Of a DNA stretch of 64,000 bases, positions 37,112 to 46,600 are shown one piece after another. This stretch comes from Dyella sp. RRB7 (GTDB lineage: Bacteria > Pseudomonadota > Gammaproteobacteria > Xanthomonadales > Rhodanobacteraceae): assembly GCF_022761115.1 (NCBI RefSeq), contig NZ_JAKWJS010000008.1, positions 62,001 to 126,000 of the forward strand. Direction: 5' to 3'. The translations under genes were made by a program, and so were the position numbers. Under the pieces are notes generated by a model, which saw only the letters and a program-made list of their open reading frames with translations, did no database searches and had not been told where the DNA came from. Numbering within the stretch: the stretch's first letter is position 1; every line of letters begins with the position of its first letter.

Positions 37112-37683
37112 GCGTGTCCCGCGTAGCCGGGCAACGCCAGTGGATCGACGCCGACCAGTCCCGCCGCCGCGCTCCAGCGTTCCTCCAGCGGGGTGTGGAA
37201 CACCACGCGCTCGCTGGCTTCCACGGTGAGCCAGGTGTTGTCCTTCAGCTCCTGCTCGAGCTGGCCGGCGCTCCAGCCGGCGTAGCCCAGCGCCATCACG
37301 GCCAGTCGCGGGCCTTCGCCGTTGGCCATGGCCACCAGGATGTCGCGCGAGGTGGTGACCGACCATTCGGCGTTGATGCGGTAGCTGGACTCCCAGTGCC
37401 CCGGCTCGCGATGCAGCACGAAGCCGCGCTCCTGCTGCACGGGGCCGCCGATCAGCACCGGCGCGTCGGCCAGTTCCAGGTCGTTGCAGTCGAGCTTCAT
37501 CTGGGCCAGCACGTCGCCCAGGCGGTATTCGGAAAGCTGGTTCACCAGCAGCCCCACCGCGCCATCCTCATCGTGCTGGCAGATAAAGGCCACGCCGCGC
37601 GAGAACGGCGGTTCGGCCAGGCTGGGCATGGCGATCAGGAAGTGGCCAGCGAGGGAGGGGAGCTGAGACTGGGAAACGGTCAT
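37108..37683 (-). CDS. YqgE/AlgH (UPF0301) family protein
   Basis: 191 residues from the ATG at 37683. Family signature SLAGHFLIAMPSLAEPPFSRGVAFICQHDEDGAVGLLVNQL, then VLIGGPVQQERGFVLH, and MALGYAGWSAGQLEQELKDNTWL. The function is uncertain; in Pseudomonas AlgH influences alginate genes. Its stop overlaps the ruvX start. It is 82 bases downstream of tonB in the same direction. Confidence 0.95.
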   Translation of the reverse strand: MTVSQSQLPSLAGHFLIAMPSLAEPPFSRGVAFICQHDEDGAVGLLVNQLSEYRLGDVLAQMKLDCNDLELADAPVLIGGPVQQERGFVLHREPGHWESSYRINAEWSVTTSRDILVAMANGEGPRLAVMALGYAGWSAGQLEQELKDNTWLTVEASERVVFHTPLEERWSAAAGLVGVDPLALPGYAGHA

Positions 37684-37765
37684 GGGCGCATTGTAAGCCC
37701 TGCGAGGGGCCAGTCGCCCATGAGCGGCGAACGAAGTCGGGGCGGGCATCCGCTCGCCCCGGTAT

Positions 37766-38629
37766 TCAGCGGCTGCGCAAGATGTCGTTGGGCATGAACT
37801 GCCAGGTGCGCGTGATGTTCAGCTCGTCGATCTGGTCCTTGTCCACCGGCAGGGCGGGGAACGGCGCGGCCAGGCGCACGATGCGCTGTGCGGCGGCATC
37901 CAGCAACGGCTGGCCCGAGCTTTGCACCACCTCGATGCCCTTGACCGAGCCATCGCGGTTGAGCGTCACCGTCATCAGCACATCGCCGTGCAGTCCCCGG
38001 CGGCGCGCCTCGTTGGGGTAGTTGAGGTTGCCCACGCGTTCCACCCGGTCGACCCAGCCGCGCATGTAGGCGGCATAGGCGTATTCCTTGGTGTTGGAGG
38101 AGATGAATTTCTTCTTGGGGCGCTTGGCGTAGTTCTCGATGCTGTTGCGGCGCTCGGCGGCCAGCTGGGCCATTTCCTGCTGCCGCTTGGCCTCGGCCGA
38201 TTCGGGCAGATCCTGCGGCGTCTGCTCCAGCTTGGCGCTGTCGGTGCTGACGCTGTAGTGGCTGTTGCCGGTGGTGGTGAGCAGCTTGTCCTCGGTGGCT
38301 TCCTGCGGCCGCGGGGCGCTGGCCTCGACGGGCCGCGGCGCCACCCCGGGGGTGGGCCTGGGCGTCGGGCCGGATACCAGCTGCGAGGGGCGCGCGGCCT
38401 TGTCGCTTTCGCCGCCGCCGCTGTTGTTGGCCTGGGCCAGGAAGTCGGCCTTGTCGGGCGCCTCGCGGTTGGCCACGTCCACCAGGGTCACGTCCAGCGT
38501 CGGCAGGCTGGGCTTGGCCTTCACGTAGCTGAAGGTGATGCCGAGCACCAGCACGCCATGCAGCAACAGCGAGAAAAGCATCGTGGCGCCGATCGTGTCG
38601 GCGCCGGTGCGGACAGCAGGTTGGCTCAC
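37766..38629 (-). CDS. tonB: TonB-family energy transducer
   Basis: 287 residues. A single N-terminal membrane helix (residues 13-30, GATMLFSLLLHGVLVLGITF), a Pro-rich periplasmic span (about 70-115), and the C-terminal TonB domain (about 190-287; YPNEARRRGLHGDVLMTVTLNRDGSVKGIEVVQSSGQPLLD). It begins with GTG, overlapping the gshB stop (GTGA). In P. aeruginosa the gene in this position is tonB3, which is needed for twitching motility. The same role is plausible here beside the pil-chp operon. No exbB/exbD is nearby. Confidence 0.9.
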   Translation of the reverse strand: MSQPAVRTGADTIGATMLFSLLLHGVLVLGITFSYVKAKPSLPTLDVTLVDVANREAPDKADFLAQANNSGGGESDKAARPSQLVSGPTPRPTPGVAPRPVEASAPRPQEATEDKLLTTTGNSHYSVSTDSAKLEQTPQDLPESAEAKRQQEMAQLAAERRNSIENYAKRPKKKFISSNTKEYAYAAYMRGWVDRVERVGNLNYPNEARRRGLHGDVLMTVTLNRDGSVKGIEVVQSSGQPLLDAAAQRIVRLAAPFPALPVDKDQIDELNITRTWQFMPNDILRSR

Positions 38630-39603
38630 GCGGCGCGGGTTCCGGTTCGTTTTTGTTCGATGACGTCGAACAACTGGCCGGCAATATTAAGCCCGAACTG
38701 GGCGTCCAGTTCGCGCGCACAGGTCGGCGATGTGACGTTGATCTCGGTGAGGTAGTCGCCGATCACGTCCAGGCCCACGAACAGCAGGCCGCGGCGGCGC
38801 AGTTCGGGCGCCACCTGCGAGACGATCCAGCGGTCCCGCTCGCTCAGCGGCACGCCCACGCCCCGGCCGCCGGCGGCCAGGTTGCCGCGGAATTCGTTGC
38901 CCTGGGGGATGCGCGCCAGCGCGTACGGCACCGGTTCGCCGTCGATCACCAGGATGCGCTTGTCGCCCTGGGTGATCTGGGGGATGTACTTCTGCGCCAT
39001 GGTGAATTGGCGATGCTCGCCGTGCGGCCCGGCGGCGATCAGCGTTTCCAGCATGGAGTTGAGGTTGCTGTCGCCGGCGCTGACCCGGAAGATGCCGCGC
39101 CCGCCCATGCCGTCGAGCGGCTTGAGCACTACCTCGCCATGGGTGGCCACGAAGGCGCGCAGCTCGGCCGCATCGCGGGACACCAGGGTGGGCGCCATGC
39201 ACTGGGGGAAGTGCATCGCGAACAGCTTTTCGTTGCAGTCGCGCAAGGCCTGCGGCCGGTTGACCACGCTGACCCCGTCGCGCTCGGCCAGCTCCGCCAC
39301 CATAGTGTCGTAGACGAATTGCGCGTCCACCGGCGGGTCCTTGCGCAGCAGCACCACGTCCATCTCGCGCAGGTCGCGCCAGCGGGGTTCCTCGAGCATG
39401 AACCAGCCCGACGGGTCGTCCCGTACCGAGAGCGGGGCCAGGCGCGCCCAGGGTTCGCCGCTGCGGGAGGCCAGGTCACCCTGTTCCATGTAGAACAGCC
39501 GGTGTCCGCGCCGCTGGGCCTCCAGCAACATGGCGAAGGTGGTGTCCTTGGCGATCTTGATTGAGCCGATCGGGTCCATCAGCACGGCGACCGAAAGGGT
39601 CAT
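38626..39603 (-). CDS. gshB: glutathione synthetase
   Basis: 325 residues from the ATG at 39603. This start is preferred over an ATG 6 bases upstream because GGAGA is spaced 6 bases from it. ATP-grasp enzyme with MDPIGSIKIAKDTTFAMLLEAQRRGH at the N-terminus. VVLKPLDGMGGRGIFRV and GLLFVGLDVIGDYLTEINVTSPTC lie near the active site. It joins glycine to gamma-glutamylcysteine. It leads the gshB-tonB-yqgE-ruvX string and is divergent from pilG. Confidence 0.97.
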   Translation of the reverse strand: MTLSVAVLMDPIGSIKIAKDTTFAMLLEAQRRGHRLFYMEQGDLASRSGEPWARLAPLSVRDDPSGWFMLEEPRWRDLREMDVVLLRKDPPVDAQFVYDTMVAELAERDGVSVVNRPQALRDCNEKLFAMHFPQCMAPTLVSRDAAELRAFVATHGEVVLKPLDGMGGRGIFRVSAGDSNLNSMLETLIAAGPHGEHRQFTMAQKYIPQITQGDKRILVIDGEPVPYALARIPQGNEFRGNLAAGGRGVGVPLSERDRWIVSQVAPELRRRGLLFVGLDVIGDYLTEINVTSPTCARELDAQFGLNIAGQLFDVIEQKRTGTRAA

Positions 39604-40069
39604 CGTCATTCTCCGGTAGTAGAGCCTGTTCACCATCTCCCCGGTCGCGGGCCCGGTCAGCGGGTACGCAGGGAGGCGTCATGGCCGGCGTCAGTTTTGA
39701 GGAGCGGGGAGTGTATGCCGATACATACCCCGCTGGCCTCATCCGCGGCGGTTGCCTTCAGCCCGGCAGGGCTGGGATGGCGGCCGGCGGGTAGTTAGCC
39801 GGCCTGCCGGCGACGGTGGCGACCCGCCCCAGGGTCGTACCGTTACCCGGAAGAATGCGGTCAATTAATGACGTAGGACGCTTCACGCGAGATTTCAGCT
39901 TGACGTCACGTCGGGCAGGCGGTAAACAGCAACGCACGAGTGCCTGCCGGCTGAGTGAAGTCGTACGTCGTTGGAAACTTTGCGGGATTTTCCTGTCCAT
40001 AGGACTGTCGGTCCCGCGCCGACGGTCGGACGATTTACCTGAGCCTGGGGCGGGTCGCAGGGGGGTGTT
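39604..40069. promoter_or_regulatory. divergent intergenic region between gshB and pilG
   Basis: 466 bases without a believable gene. For pilG the best sigma-70 candidate is TTGACG (39900-39905) with TAAACA 17 bases downstream (39923-39928), giving a leader of about 130 bases. TGACGTCA at 39901-39908 is a perfect palindrome overlapping that -35. The gshB promoter must read the other way. No other structure stood out. Confidence 0.4.
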
Positions 40070-40471
40070 GTGAACTTGAACATAAGTGGAAATGGCCTGG
40101 CCGGCCTCAAGGTCATGGTTATCGATGACTCGAAGACCATCCGTCGGACGGCCGAAACCCTCCTGAAGAAAGAGGGGTGCGACGTGCTGACGGCCGTGGA
40201 CGGCTTCGAGGCCCTCGCCAAGATCTCCGACCAGAAGCCCGCGATCATCTTTGTCGACATCATGATGCCGCGCCTGGACGGGTATCAGACCTGCGCGTTG
40301 ATCAAGAACAACCCGCAGTTCCGCGGCACGCCGGTCATCATGCTCAGCTCGAAAGACGGCCTGTTCGACAAGGCGCGCGGCCGTATCGTCGGGGCCGAAC
40401 AATATCTGACCAAGCCGTTCACCCGAGACGAGCTGCTTGGTGCCATCCATCGTCATGTCAGCACGGTGTAA
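40070..40471 (+). CDS. pilG: twitching-motility response regulator PilG
   Basis: 133 residues, GTG start with a strong GGGGGG ribosome site. Single receiver domain: KVMVIDDSKTIRRTAETLL, phospho-acceptor D63 in FVDIMMPRLDG, conserved SSKDGLFDKARGRIVGAEQYLTKPF. It has no output domain. In Pseudomonas PilG is phosphorylated by ChpA and promotes pilus extension and cAMP signalling. First gene of the pilG-chpC operon. Confidence 0.97.
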   Translation: MNLNISGNGLAGLKVMVIDDSKTIRRTAETLLKKEGCDVLTAVDGFEALAKISDQKPAIIFVDIMMPRLDGYQTCALIKNNPQFRGTPVIMLSSKDGLFDKARGRIVGAEQYLTKPFTRDELLGAIHRHVSTV

Positions 40472-40502
40472 CGCCGGCGACTACAGGGTCTGAGGGGGGC
40501 CT

Positions 40503-40874
40503 GTGGCCAATATTCTCATTATCGATGACTCGCCGACCGACGTGCGCGTGTTCACCACGCTGCTCGAGCGGGCGGGTTATCAGGTCGATTCCGTCGGCAA
40601 TGCCGAGGAAGGCATCGAGCGTGTGCGTGCGCAGCTACCGGACCTGGTCATCATGGACGTCATCATGCCCGGCATGAACGGCTTTCAGGCTACGCGCACG
40701 TTGACGCGCGACCCGGTCACGTCCGGCGTTCCGATCGTCATGATCACCACCAAATCCATGGAGACCGATCGGGTATGGGGCCTGCGCCAGGGTGCGCGCG
40801 CGTTCATCACCAAGCCGGTCAACGAGAAAGACCTGCTAGCCTGCATCAACGACCTGCTGCCAAGCGCAGCCTGA
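40503..40874 (+). CDS. pilH: twitching-motility response regulator PilH
   Basis: 123 residues, GTG start after GAGGGGGG. Single receiver: ILIIDDSPTDVRVFTTLLERAGY, D52 in IMDVIMPGMNGFQATRTL, and the Thr/Lys motif TTKSMETDR...FITKPV. PilH acts as the counterpart of PilG, often as a phosphate sink that favours retraction. It is 31 bases after pilG and 7 before pilI. Confidence 0.97.
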   Translation: MANILIIDDSPTDVRVFTTLLERAGYQVDSVGNAEEGIERVRAQLPDLVIMDVIMPGMNGFQATRTLTRDPVTSGVPIVMITTKSMETDRVWGLRQGARAFITKPVNEKDLLACINDLLPSAA

Positions 40875-40881
40875 GGCGACG

Positions 40882-41421
40882 ATGACCCAGACCGCCTCGC
40901 TCTCGCCCTTCGAATTGCTGGCCCGTTACGAACGGCTGTCGCTGGCGCATGCCTCCGACACGCCGGAAAAGCTTGAAGCCCCGGGGCTTTGGCGCGGCAT
41001 CGGCTATCGCGCCGGCAGCCGCCTGTTTGTCAGCGGCATCGACGAGATCAGCGAGCTGCTGGCGGTGCCGTCGTTGACGCCGGTGCCCGGCACGCGACCA
41101 TGGCTGCTTGGCGTGGCCAATGTGCGCGGCAACCTGGTGCCGGTGATCGACCTGGGCCGTTTCCTGTTCGGCGAACGCACCGTGCAGACCGAGCGCACCC
41201 GCTTGCTGATCGTCCGCCAGGGCGGTGGCAGCGTGGCGCTGATGGTGGACGAGGTGTTCGGGCAGCGCACGGTCGATGCCGAGCAGCGTCGCGCCGCCGA
41301 GCGGGAAGACGATCCACGTCTGGCGCGGTTTGTCGACGATCGTGTCGGCGAGCCGCGACTGGCCGTGTTCAGCATGGGCAAGTTGGTACGAGCACCGGAT
41401 TTCCGCCAGGCCGCGGCCTGA
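40882..41421 (+). CDS. pilI: CheW-like adaptor PilI
   Basis: 179 residues. CheW fold: GSRLFVSGIDEISELLAVPSLTPVPGTRPWLLGVANVRGNLVPVIDLGRFLFG, then LLIVRQGGGSVALMVDEVFGQRTV. It couples the chemoreceptor PilJ to ChpA. It starts 7 bases after pilH. Confidence 0.96.
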   Translation: MTQTASLSPFELLARYERLSLAHASDTPEKLEAPGLWRGIGYRAGSRLFVSGIDEISELLAVPSLTPVPGTRPWLLGVANVRGNLVPVIDLGRFLFGERTVQTERTRLLIVRQGGGSVALMVDEVFGQRTVDAEQRRAAEREDDPRLARFVDDRVGEPRLAVFSMGKLVRAPDFRQAAA

Positions 41422-41537
41422 CGGGGCAACAGTTGGACGATAAGTAGGACCGGTGCCTCTCGAGGCCGGAATCAGGGCGATGATCCGAAGCCTTCGCCGG
41501 CATGTGCGGCGGGGTGTAGAAGGGCGAGGTGAACGAA

Positions 41538-43568
41538 ATGAGCACTACAGGGGGCGTCGGCAAAGAGCGGGGCTATACCGGCCTCATCATTGCGCTGGTG
41601 ATCGCGTTCGGCTTCACGGGTGTGGACTTCGTCATGCTCACGTTGAAGGGCCGCGAAGACAGTCAGGCCGTGGGACTGACCACGCAGATCCAGGTGTTGT
41701 CGCAGCAGACCGCGAGATACGCCCTGGAGGCGGCGGACGGTAACGTCGACTCCTTCAAGGAGTTGGAGACCAACCGCAACGCCATCGATTCGGCCATCCA
41801 GCGCCTGAACAAGGGCGATGACAAGAGCGGCATGAAGCCCTATGCCGACAACAACGCCACGCCGGCCGGCCGTGCCGTCGCCGCGTTGAGCAACGCCTGG
41901 GGCCAGCTCGACGCCGATATCGGCAAGATCCTTTCCAACAAGGCGTTGGTGGTGGATTCGGCCCAGCGCGCCACCACCCTCGCGCGCGAACTGCCGCTGC
42001 TCAACTCGAGCATGGAGCAGGTGGTGAACATCCTGCAGCAGCGCGGCGGCAGTGCGGAGCAGACCTATACCTCGGCGCGCCAGATGCTGCTGGCCGACCG
42101 TATGGTGCGTCGCGTGCAGGAAGTGCTGCAGGGTGGCGACGCCTCGCAGCCCGCCGCCGATGGCCTGGCCCGTGACGGCCAGCTCTACGGTTCGGTGCTC
42201 AAGGGCCTGCTCGAAGGCAACACCGAAGTGGGCGTGCACTCGATGGGGGACGCCAACGCGCGCAAGATCCTCACCGACATGCAGTCGCAGTGGGACAATC
42301 TGCAGGACCCGGTCGGCAAGCTGGTCGGTGCCGCGGGCAACCTCACCGACGTGAAGCGCGCCGGCAACCAGGCCTCGCTCGATTCGCAGAACGTGCTGCT
42401 GCGCGCCAACGAATTGGCTGACCAGGTCGGCAAGCTGCCCACCCGGCGCCTGTTCCCCAACCTATGGTGGGGCGTGCTGGGCGCGATCGGCGCGGCCGCC
42501 TTCCTGATCGTGCTGGTGGTGCAGCTGATCGCCGACCAGCGCCGCCGCTTCCAGGATTCGACCGAACTCAACCAGCGCAACCAGGAGGCGATCATGCGCC
42601 TGCTGGACGAGATGGGCTCGCTCGCCGAAGGTGACCTGACGGTCAAGACCACGGTGACCGAGGACATCACGGGCGCCATCGCCGACTCGGTGAATTACGC
42701 CATCGACGAGCTGCGCACCCTGGTGACCACCATCAACGAGACCTCGGAGCAGGTGTCCTCCTCGGCCCAGGAAACGCAGACCACCGCGCGCCACCTGGCC
42801 GAGTCGGCGCAGCACCAGGCGCAGCGGATCAGCACGGCCACCACCGCGATCAACCAGATCGCCAGCCTGATGGATACCGTGTCGAAGGATTCCGCCGAGT
42901 CGGCCGACGTGGCCGAACGCTCGGTGAAAATCGCCTCGCGCGGCGCCGAAGTGGTGCGCGAGACGATCTCGGGCATGGACTCGATCCGCGACCAGATCCA
43001 GGAGACCTCCAAGCGCATCAAGCGGCTGGGCGAATCCTCGCAGGAGATCGGCTCCATCGTGGAACTGATCAACGACATCGCCGAGCAGACCAACATCCTC
43101 GCCTTGAACGCCGCCATCCAGGCCGCGTCGGCGGGTGAGGCGGGCCGCGGCTTCGCGGTGGTGGCGGACGAAGTGCAGCGCCTGGCCGAACGTTCGGCCA
43201 GCGCCACCAAGCGAATCGAAACGCTGGTGCAGACCATTCAGTCCGATACCAACGAAGCGGTGAACTCGATGGAGCAGACCACCGCCGAAGTGGTGGCCGG
43301 TGCCCGCCTGGCGGAAGACGCCGGCAGTGCGCTGGGCGACATCGAGCGCGTGTCGCATGACCTGTCCGCGCTGATTCAGAACATCTCCACCGCAGCGCGC
43401 CAGCAATCGACCGCGGCCACCGACATCTCGGTGTCGATGAACGCGATTCAGGAAATTACCTCGCAGACCTCGCAGGGCGCGAGCCAGACGGCCGACTCGA
43501 TCGGTTACCTGGCCCAGCTGGCGAGTGACCTGCGGCGTTCGGTGGCCCACTTCAAGCTGCCGGGCTGA
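41538..43568 (+). CDS. pilJ: type IV pilus chemoreceptor PilJ
   Basis: 676 residues from the ATG at 41538, preferred to a GTG 9 bases upstream because GAGG is spaced 8 bases from it. Membrane helix 1 is about residues 13-35. A large periplasmic region with two helical PilJ-type modules follows. Membrane helix 2 is about 310-335, then HAMP, then the MCP signalling tip ([44 protein letters not shown]). There is no C-terminal receptor pentapeptide for CheR binding. It senses surface contact and extended pili. A pilK methyltransferase gene is not found after it. Confidence 0.97.
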   Translation: MSTTGGVGKERGYTGLIIALVIAFGFTGVDFVMLTLKGREDSQAVGLTTQIQVLSQQTARYALEAADGNVDSFKELETNRNAIDSAIQRLNKGDDKSGMKPYADNNATPAGRAVAALSNAWGQLDADIGKILSNKALVVDSAQRATTLARELPLLNSSMEQVVNILQQRGGSAEQTYTSARQMLLADRMVRRVQEVLQGGDASQPAADGLARDGQLYGSVLKGLLEGNTEVGVHSMGDANARKILTDMQSQWDNLQDPVGKLVGAAGNLTDVKRAGNQASLDSQNVLLRANELADQVGKLPTRRLFPNLWWGVLGAIGAAAFLIVLVVQLIADQRRRFQDSTELNQRNQEAIMRLLDEMGSLAEGDLTVKTTVTEDITGAIADSVNYAIDELRTLVTTINETSEQVSSSAQETQTTARHLAESAQHQAQRISTATTAINQIASLMDTVSKDSAESADVAERSVKIASRGAEVVRETISGMDSIRDQIQETSKRIKRLGESSQEIGSIVELINDIAEQTNILALNAAIQAASAGEAGRGFAVVADEVQRLAERSASATKRIETLVQTIQSDTNEAVNSMEQTTAEVVAGARLAEDAGSALGDIERVSHDLSALIQNISTAARQQSTAATDISVSMNAIQEITSQTSQGASQTADSIGYLAQLASDLRRSVAHFKLPG

Positions 43569-43641
43569 CACATAACGTTTTCACAGGGGGCAACCTCGAC
43601 GGTTGCGTGACAAACCGTTACGTGGCCGGTGAGAGGGGCGC

Positions 43642-46600
43642 ATGAGACTTCAAGACCATATCGATTTCACCACCCTGCAGTGGGTCAAGCCAGAGCTCGA
43701 CGAGACGCTGGCATCCGCCCGCGAGGCGTTGGAGTCCTACGTCGACAACCCGGGCGACCGGGATGCCATGCGTTCCTGCGCCGACAGCCTGCACCAGGTG
43801 CAAGGCACGCTGCGCATGGTCGAGCTCTACGGTGCCGCCATGGTCACCGAGGAGATGGAGACGCTTGCCATCTCGCTGCTGGAAGACCATGTCGCCGATC
43901 GCGAGAATGCCTACGCGGCGCTGATGCGCGGCCTGATGCAGCTGCCCGATTACCTCGAGCGGCTGTCCGGCGGCCACCGTGATGTGCCGGTGGTGTTGCT
44001 GCCGTTGCTCAACGACCTGCGTTCCAGCCGCGGTCAGCAGGCGCTGCACGAGTCGGCGCTGTTCGCGCCCAATCTCGACATGGCGCTGCCGCCGCAGGTA
44101 CCGGCGGCGGCCCATGACGCCGCGCCGGAACGCCAGCGCAGCGAAGTGTCCACCTTGCGCCTGCGCTTCCAGCAGCAACTGCTGTCCTGGTTCCGCGGCC
44201 AGGGCAACGACCAGCAGCTGGGCGGCATGATCCAGACCCTGGACGCCATCACCGCGCGCTGCCACAGCGTGGCGGGTCGTCGCCTGTGGTGGATTGCCGC
44301 CGGCGTGCTCGAAGGCATGCAGCAGGGCGCGCTCAAGGCCCAGGCGGCCGAGGTGCGTCAGCTCATCGGCAAGGTCGACCGCAGCATCCGCCAGCTGGTG
44401 GAACAAGGCGAGGCCAGCCTGCGTGGCGGCGATGCCGACGAACTGGCCCGCAAGCTGCTCTACGTGGTGGGCCAGGTCAGGCAGGGCAGTCCGCGCATGG
44501 AGCTGCTGCGCCAGACCTACGCGCTCGATGCATTGCTTCCGGAAGAGAGCGAGATCGAACACGCCCGTGGCTCGATGTCCGGCCACAACCGCGCGCTGCT
44601 CGACTCCGTGGCCAAGGCCTTGAAGGACGACCTGCTGCGGGTGAAGGAATCGCTGGACCTGTTCCTGCGCCAGACCGACGCCGATCCGGCCCAGCTGGCC
44701 AGCCAGACCGAAGTGCTCGAACGCGTGGGCGACACGCTGGGCATGCTGGCCCTGGGCGTGCCGCGCCGCGTGGTCAACGAACAGCGCCGCGTGCTGGACG
44801 AAATCGCCACCCGCGTGCGTGCGCCCGACGAAGAGCTGCTGCTCGACGTGGCCGGTGCGCTGCTGTACGTGGAAGCCTCGCTGGACGACCACATCGAAAG
44901 CCTGGGCGCCGACGAAGAGATTCCCGCCGACACCTCCACCTCGATGCTGCCGCGCAGCGAGGCCCGTCACATCCTCGCCACGCTGATGCACGAGGCCACG
45001 GCCAACACTGGCAAGGTGAAGGAATCCATCGTCGCCTACGTCGAATCGGGTTGGCAGCCGCAGCAACTGGCCGAAGTCGGTCCGTTGATGGACGAAGTGG
45101 CGGGCGCCATGCGCATGCTGTCCGCGCCGCGTCCGGCCGAGCTGGCCGAGGGCATCGGCCGCTTCGTGGGCAACGAACTGTTGGCTGACCGTCGCGTGCC
45201 CAGCAGCGCGCAGATGGATCATCTCGCCGATGCACTGGCGGCCCTGGAGTACTACCTCGAAGCCGCGCGTGAACACCGTGGCGGCCTGGAGCACATCCTG
45301 GACGTGGCCGAGCACAGCCTGAGCACGCTCGGCTATTGGCCGCTGCCGGCCGCGCGCGTGGCAGATCCGGGCGAACTCGACGAGGCGCCGGAGCATGTCG
45401 CCAAGGCCGCCGATGCCGCCCTGGCCGCCGCCCTGGCCAACCAGCCGGAGCTTACCGAGAGCGTCAGCCTGAGCCATGGCGACGACCTGTCCGGGCTCAT
45501 CGTCGGCAGCAGCGACACGCCGCCGCCGGTGGAGCACGAGATCACCGGCCTGCGCCTGGCCGATACCCAGCACATCGCTCCGCAGGAGGCTTTGCAGGGC
45601 GATGAGAGTGAGTGGATCGAGATCGAAGAGGAAATCTTCGAGCAGGTGCCGGTGGCCGGCAGTGCCGTGGTCGATGCGGGTTTCCAGACCAGCACGGCAG
45701 GCATCGATGACGACATCCGCGACATCTTCCTGGAGGAAATGCAGGAGGAAATCGACAACCTGCATGCCGCCCGCCAGTCCTGGCTGGCCGACCCCCAGCA
45801 GCTCGATGCACTGGTACCGATCCGCCGCTCCTTCCACACCCTGAAGGGTTCGGGCCGCCTGGTGGGTGCCTCCACCCTGGGCGAGTTCGCCTGGAAGGTG
45901 GAGAACATGCTCAACCGCGTGCTGGATCAGTCGATCCAGCCGCACGCCGGCGTGCAGGAAGTGGTCACCGCCGCCATCGACGCCCTGCCGCCGCTGCGCG
46001 CCGCGCTGACCGGCGAGGGCGTGCTTACGGCGCCGATCGCCGCCATCATGGAAACCGCCGAGCGATTGTCGGCCGGCCATGAAGACGCACGCATCGCCGA
46101 CGTGGCCCCGGTTGCCATGGAAACCGTGCGCCGCGTCGTGCGCCGCCGCGTGCCGCGCCTGGATGCCGCGGTCGCCGCCGTGCCCACCGCCAGCCTCGCC
46201 GACATCGAAGCCACGCCTGCGGCGCCGGTCGAGCACGCGGACATCGTCATCGAAGCGCCGGTGATGCCGCCGATCGATCCGGTGCTGCTGGAGATCCTGC
46301 GCAGCGAAGTGGCGCAGTATCTGGCCACCATTCGCACGGCGATCAACCGCGTCGACGGCGAACTGCGCGTCGACGACAGCCTGCTGCGTGCCGTGCATAC
46401 GCTGCACGGTGCGATCGCGATGGTCGACATTCCGCTGCTCACGCATTTGCTGTCGCCGCTGGAAAGCCTGCTCAAGCGCCTGCGCGCAGCCGGCCTGCCG
46501 TTGTCTGACGAAGGCGTGCACCTGCTCAGCCGCAGTGCCGATGCCGTTGACCATGTCATGGGCCAGTTCGACGCGCCGTCGCCGCAGTTGCCGGACATCG

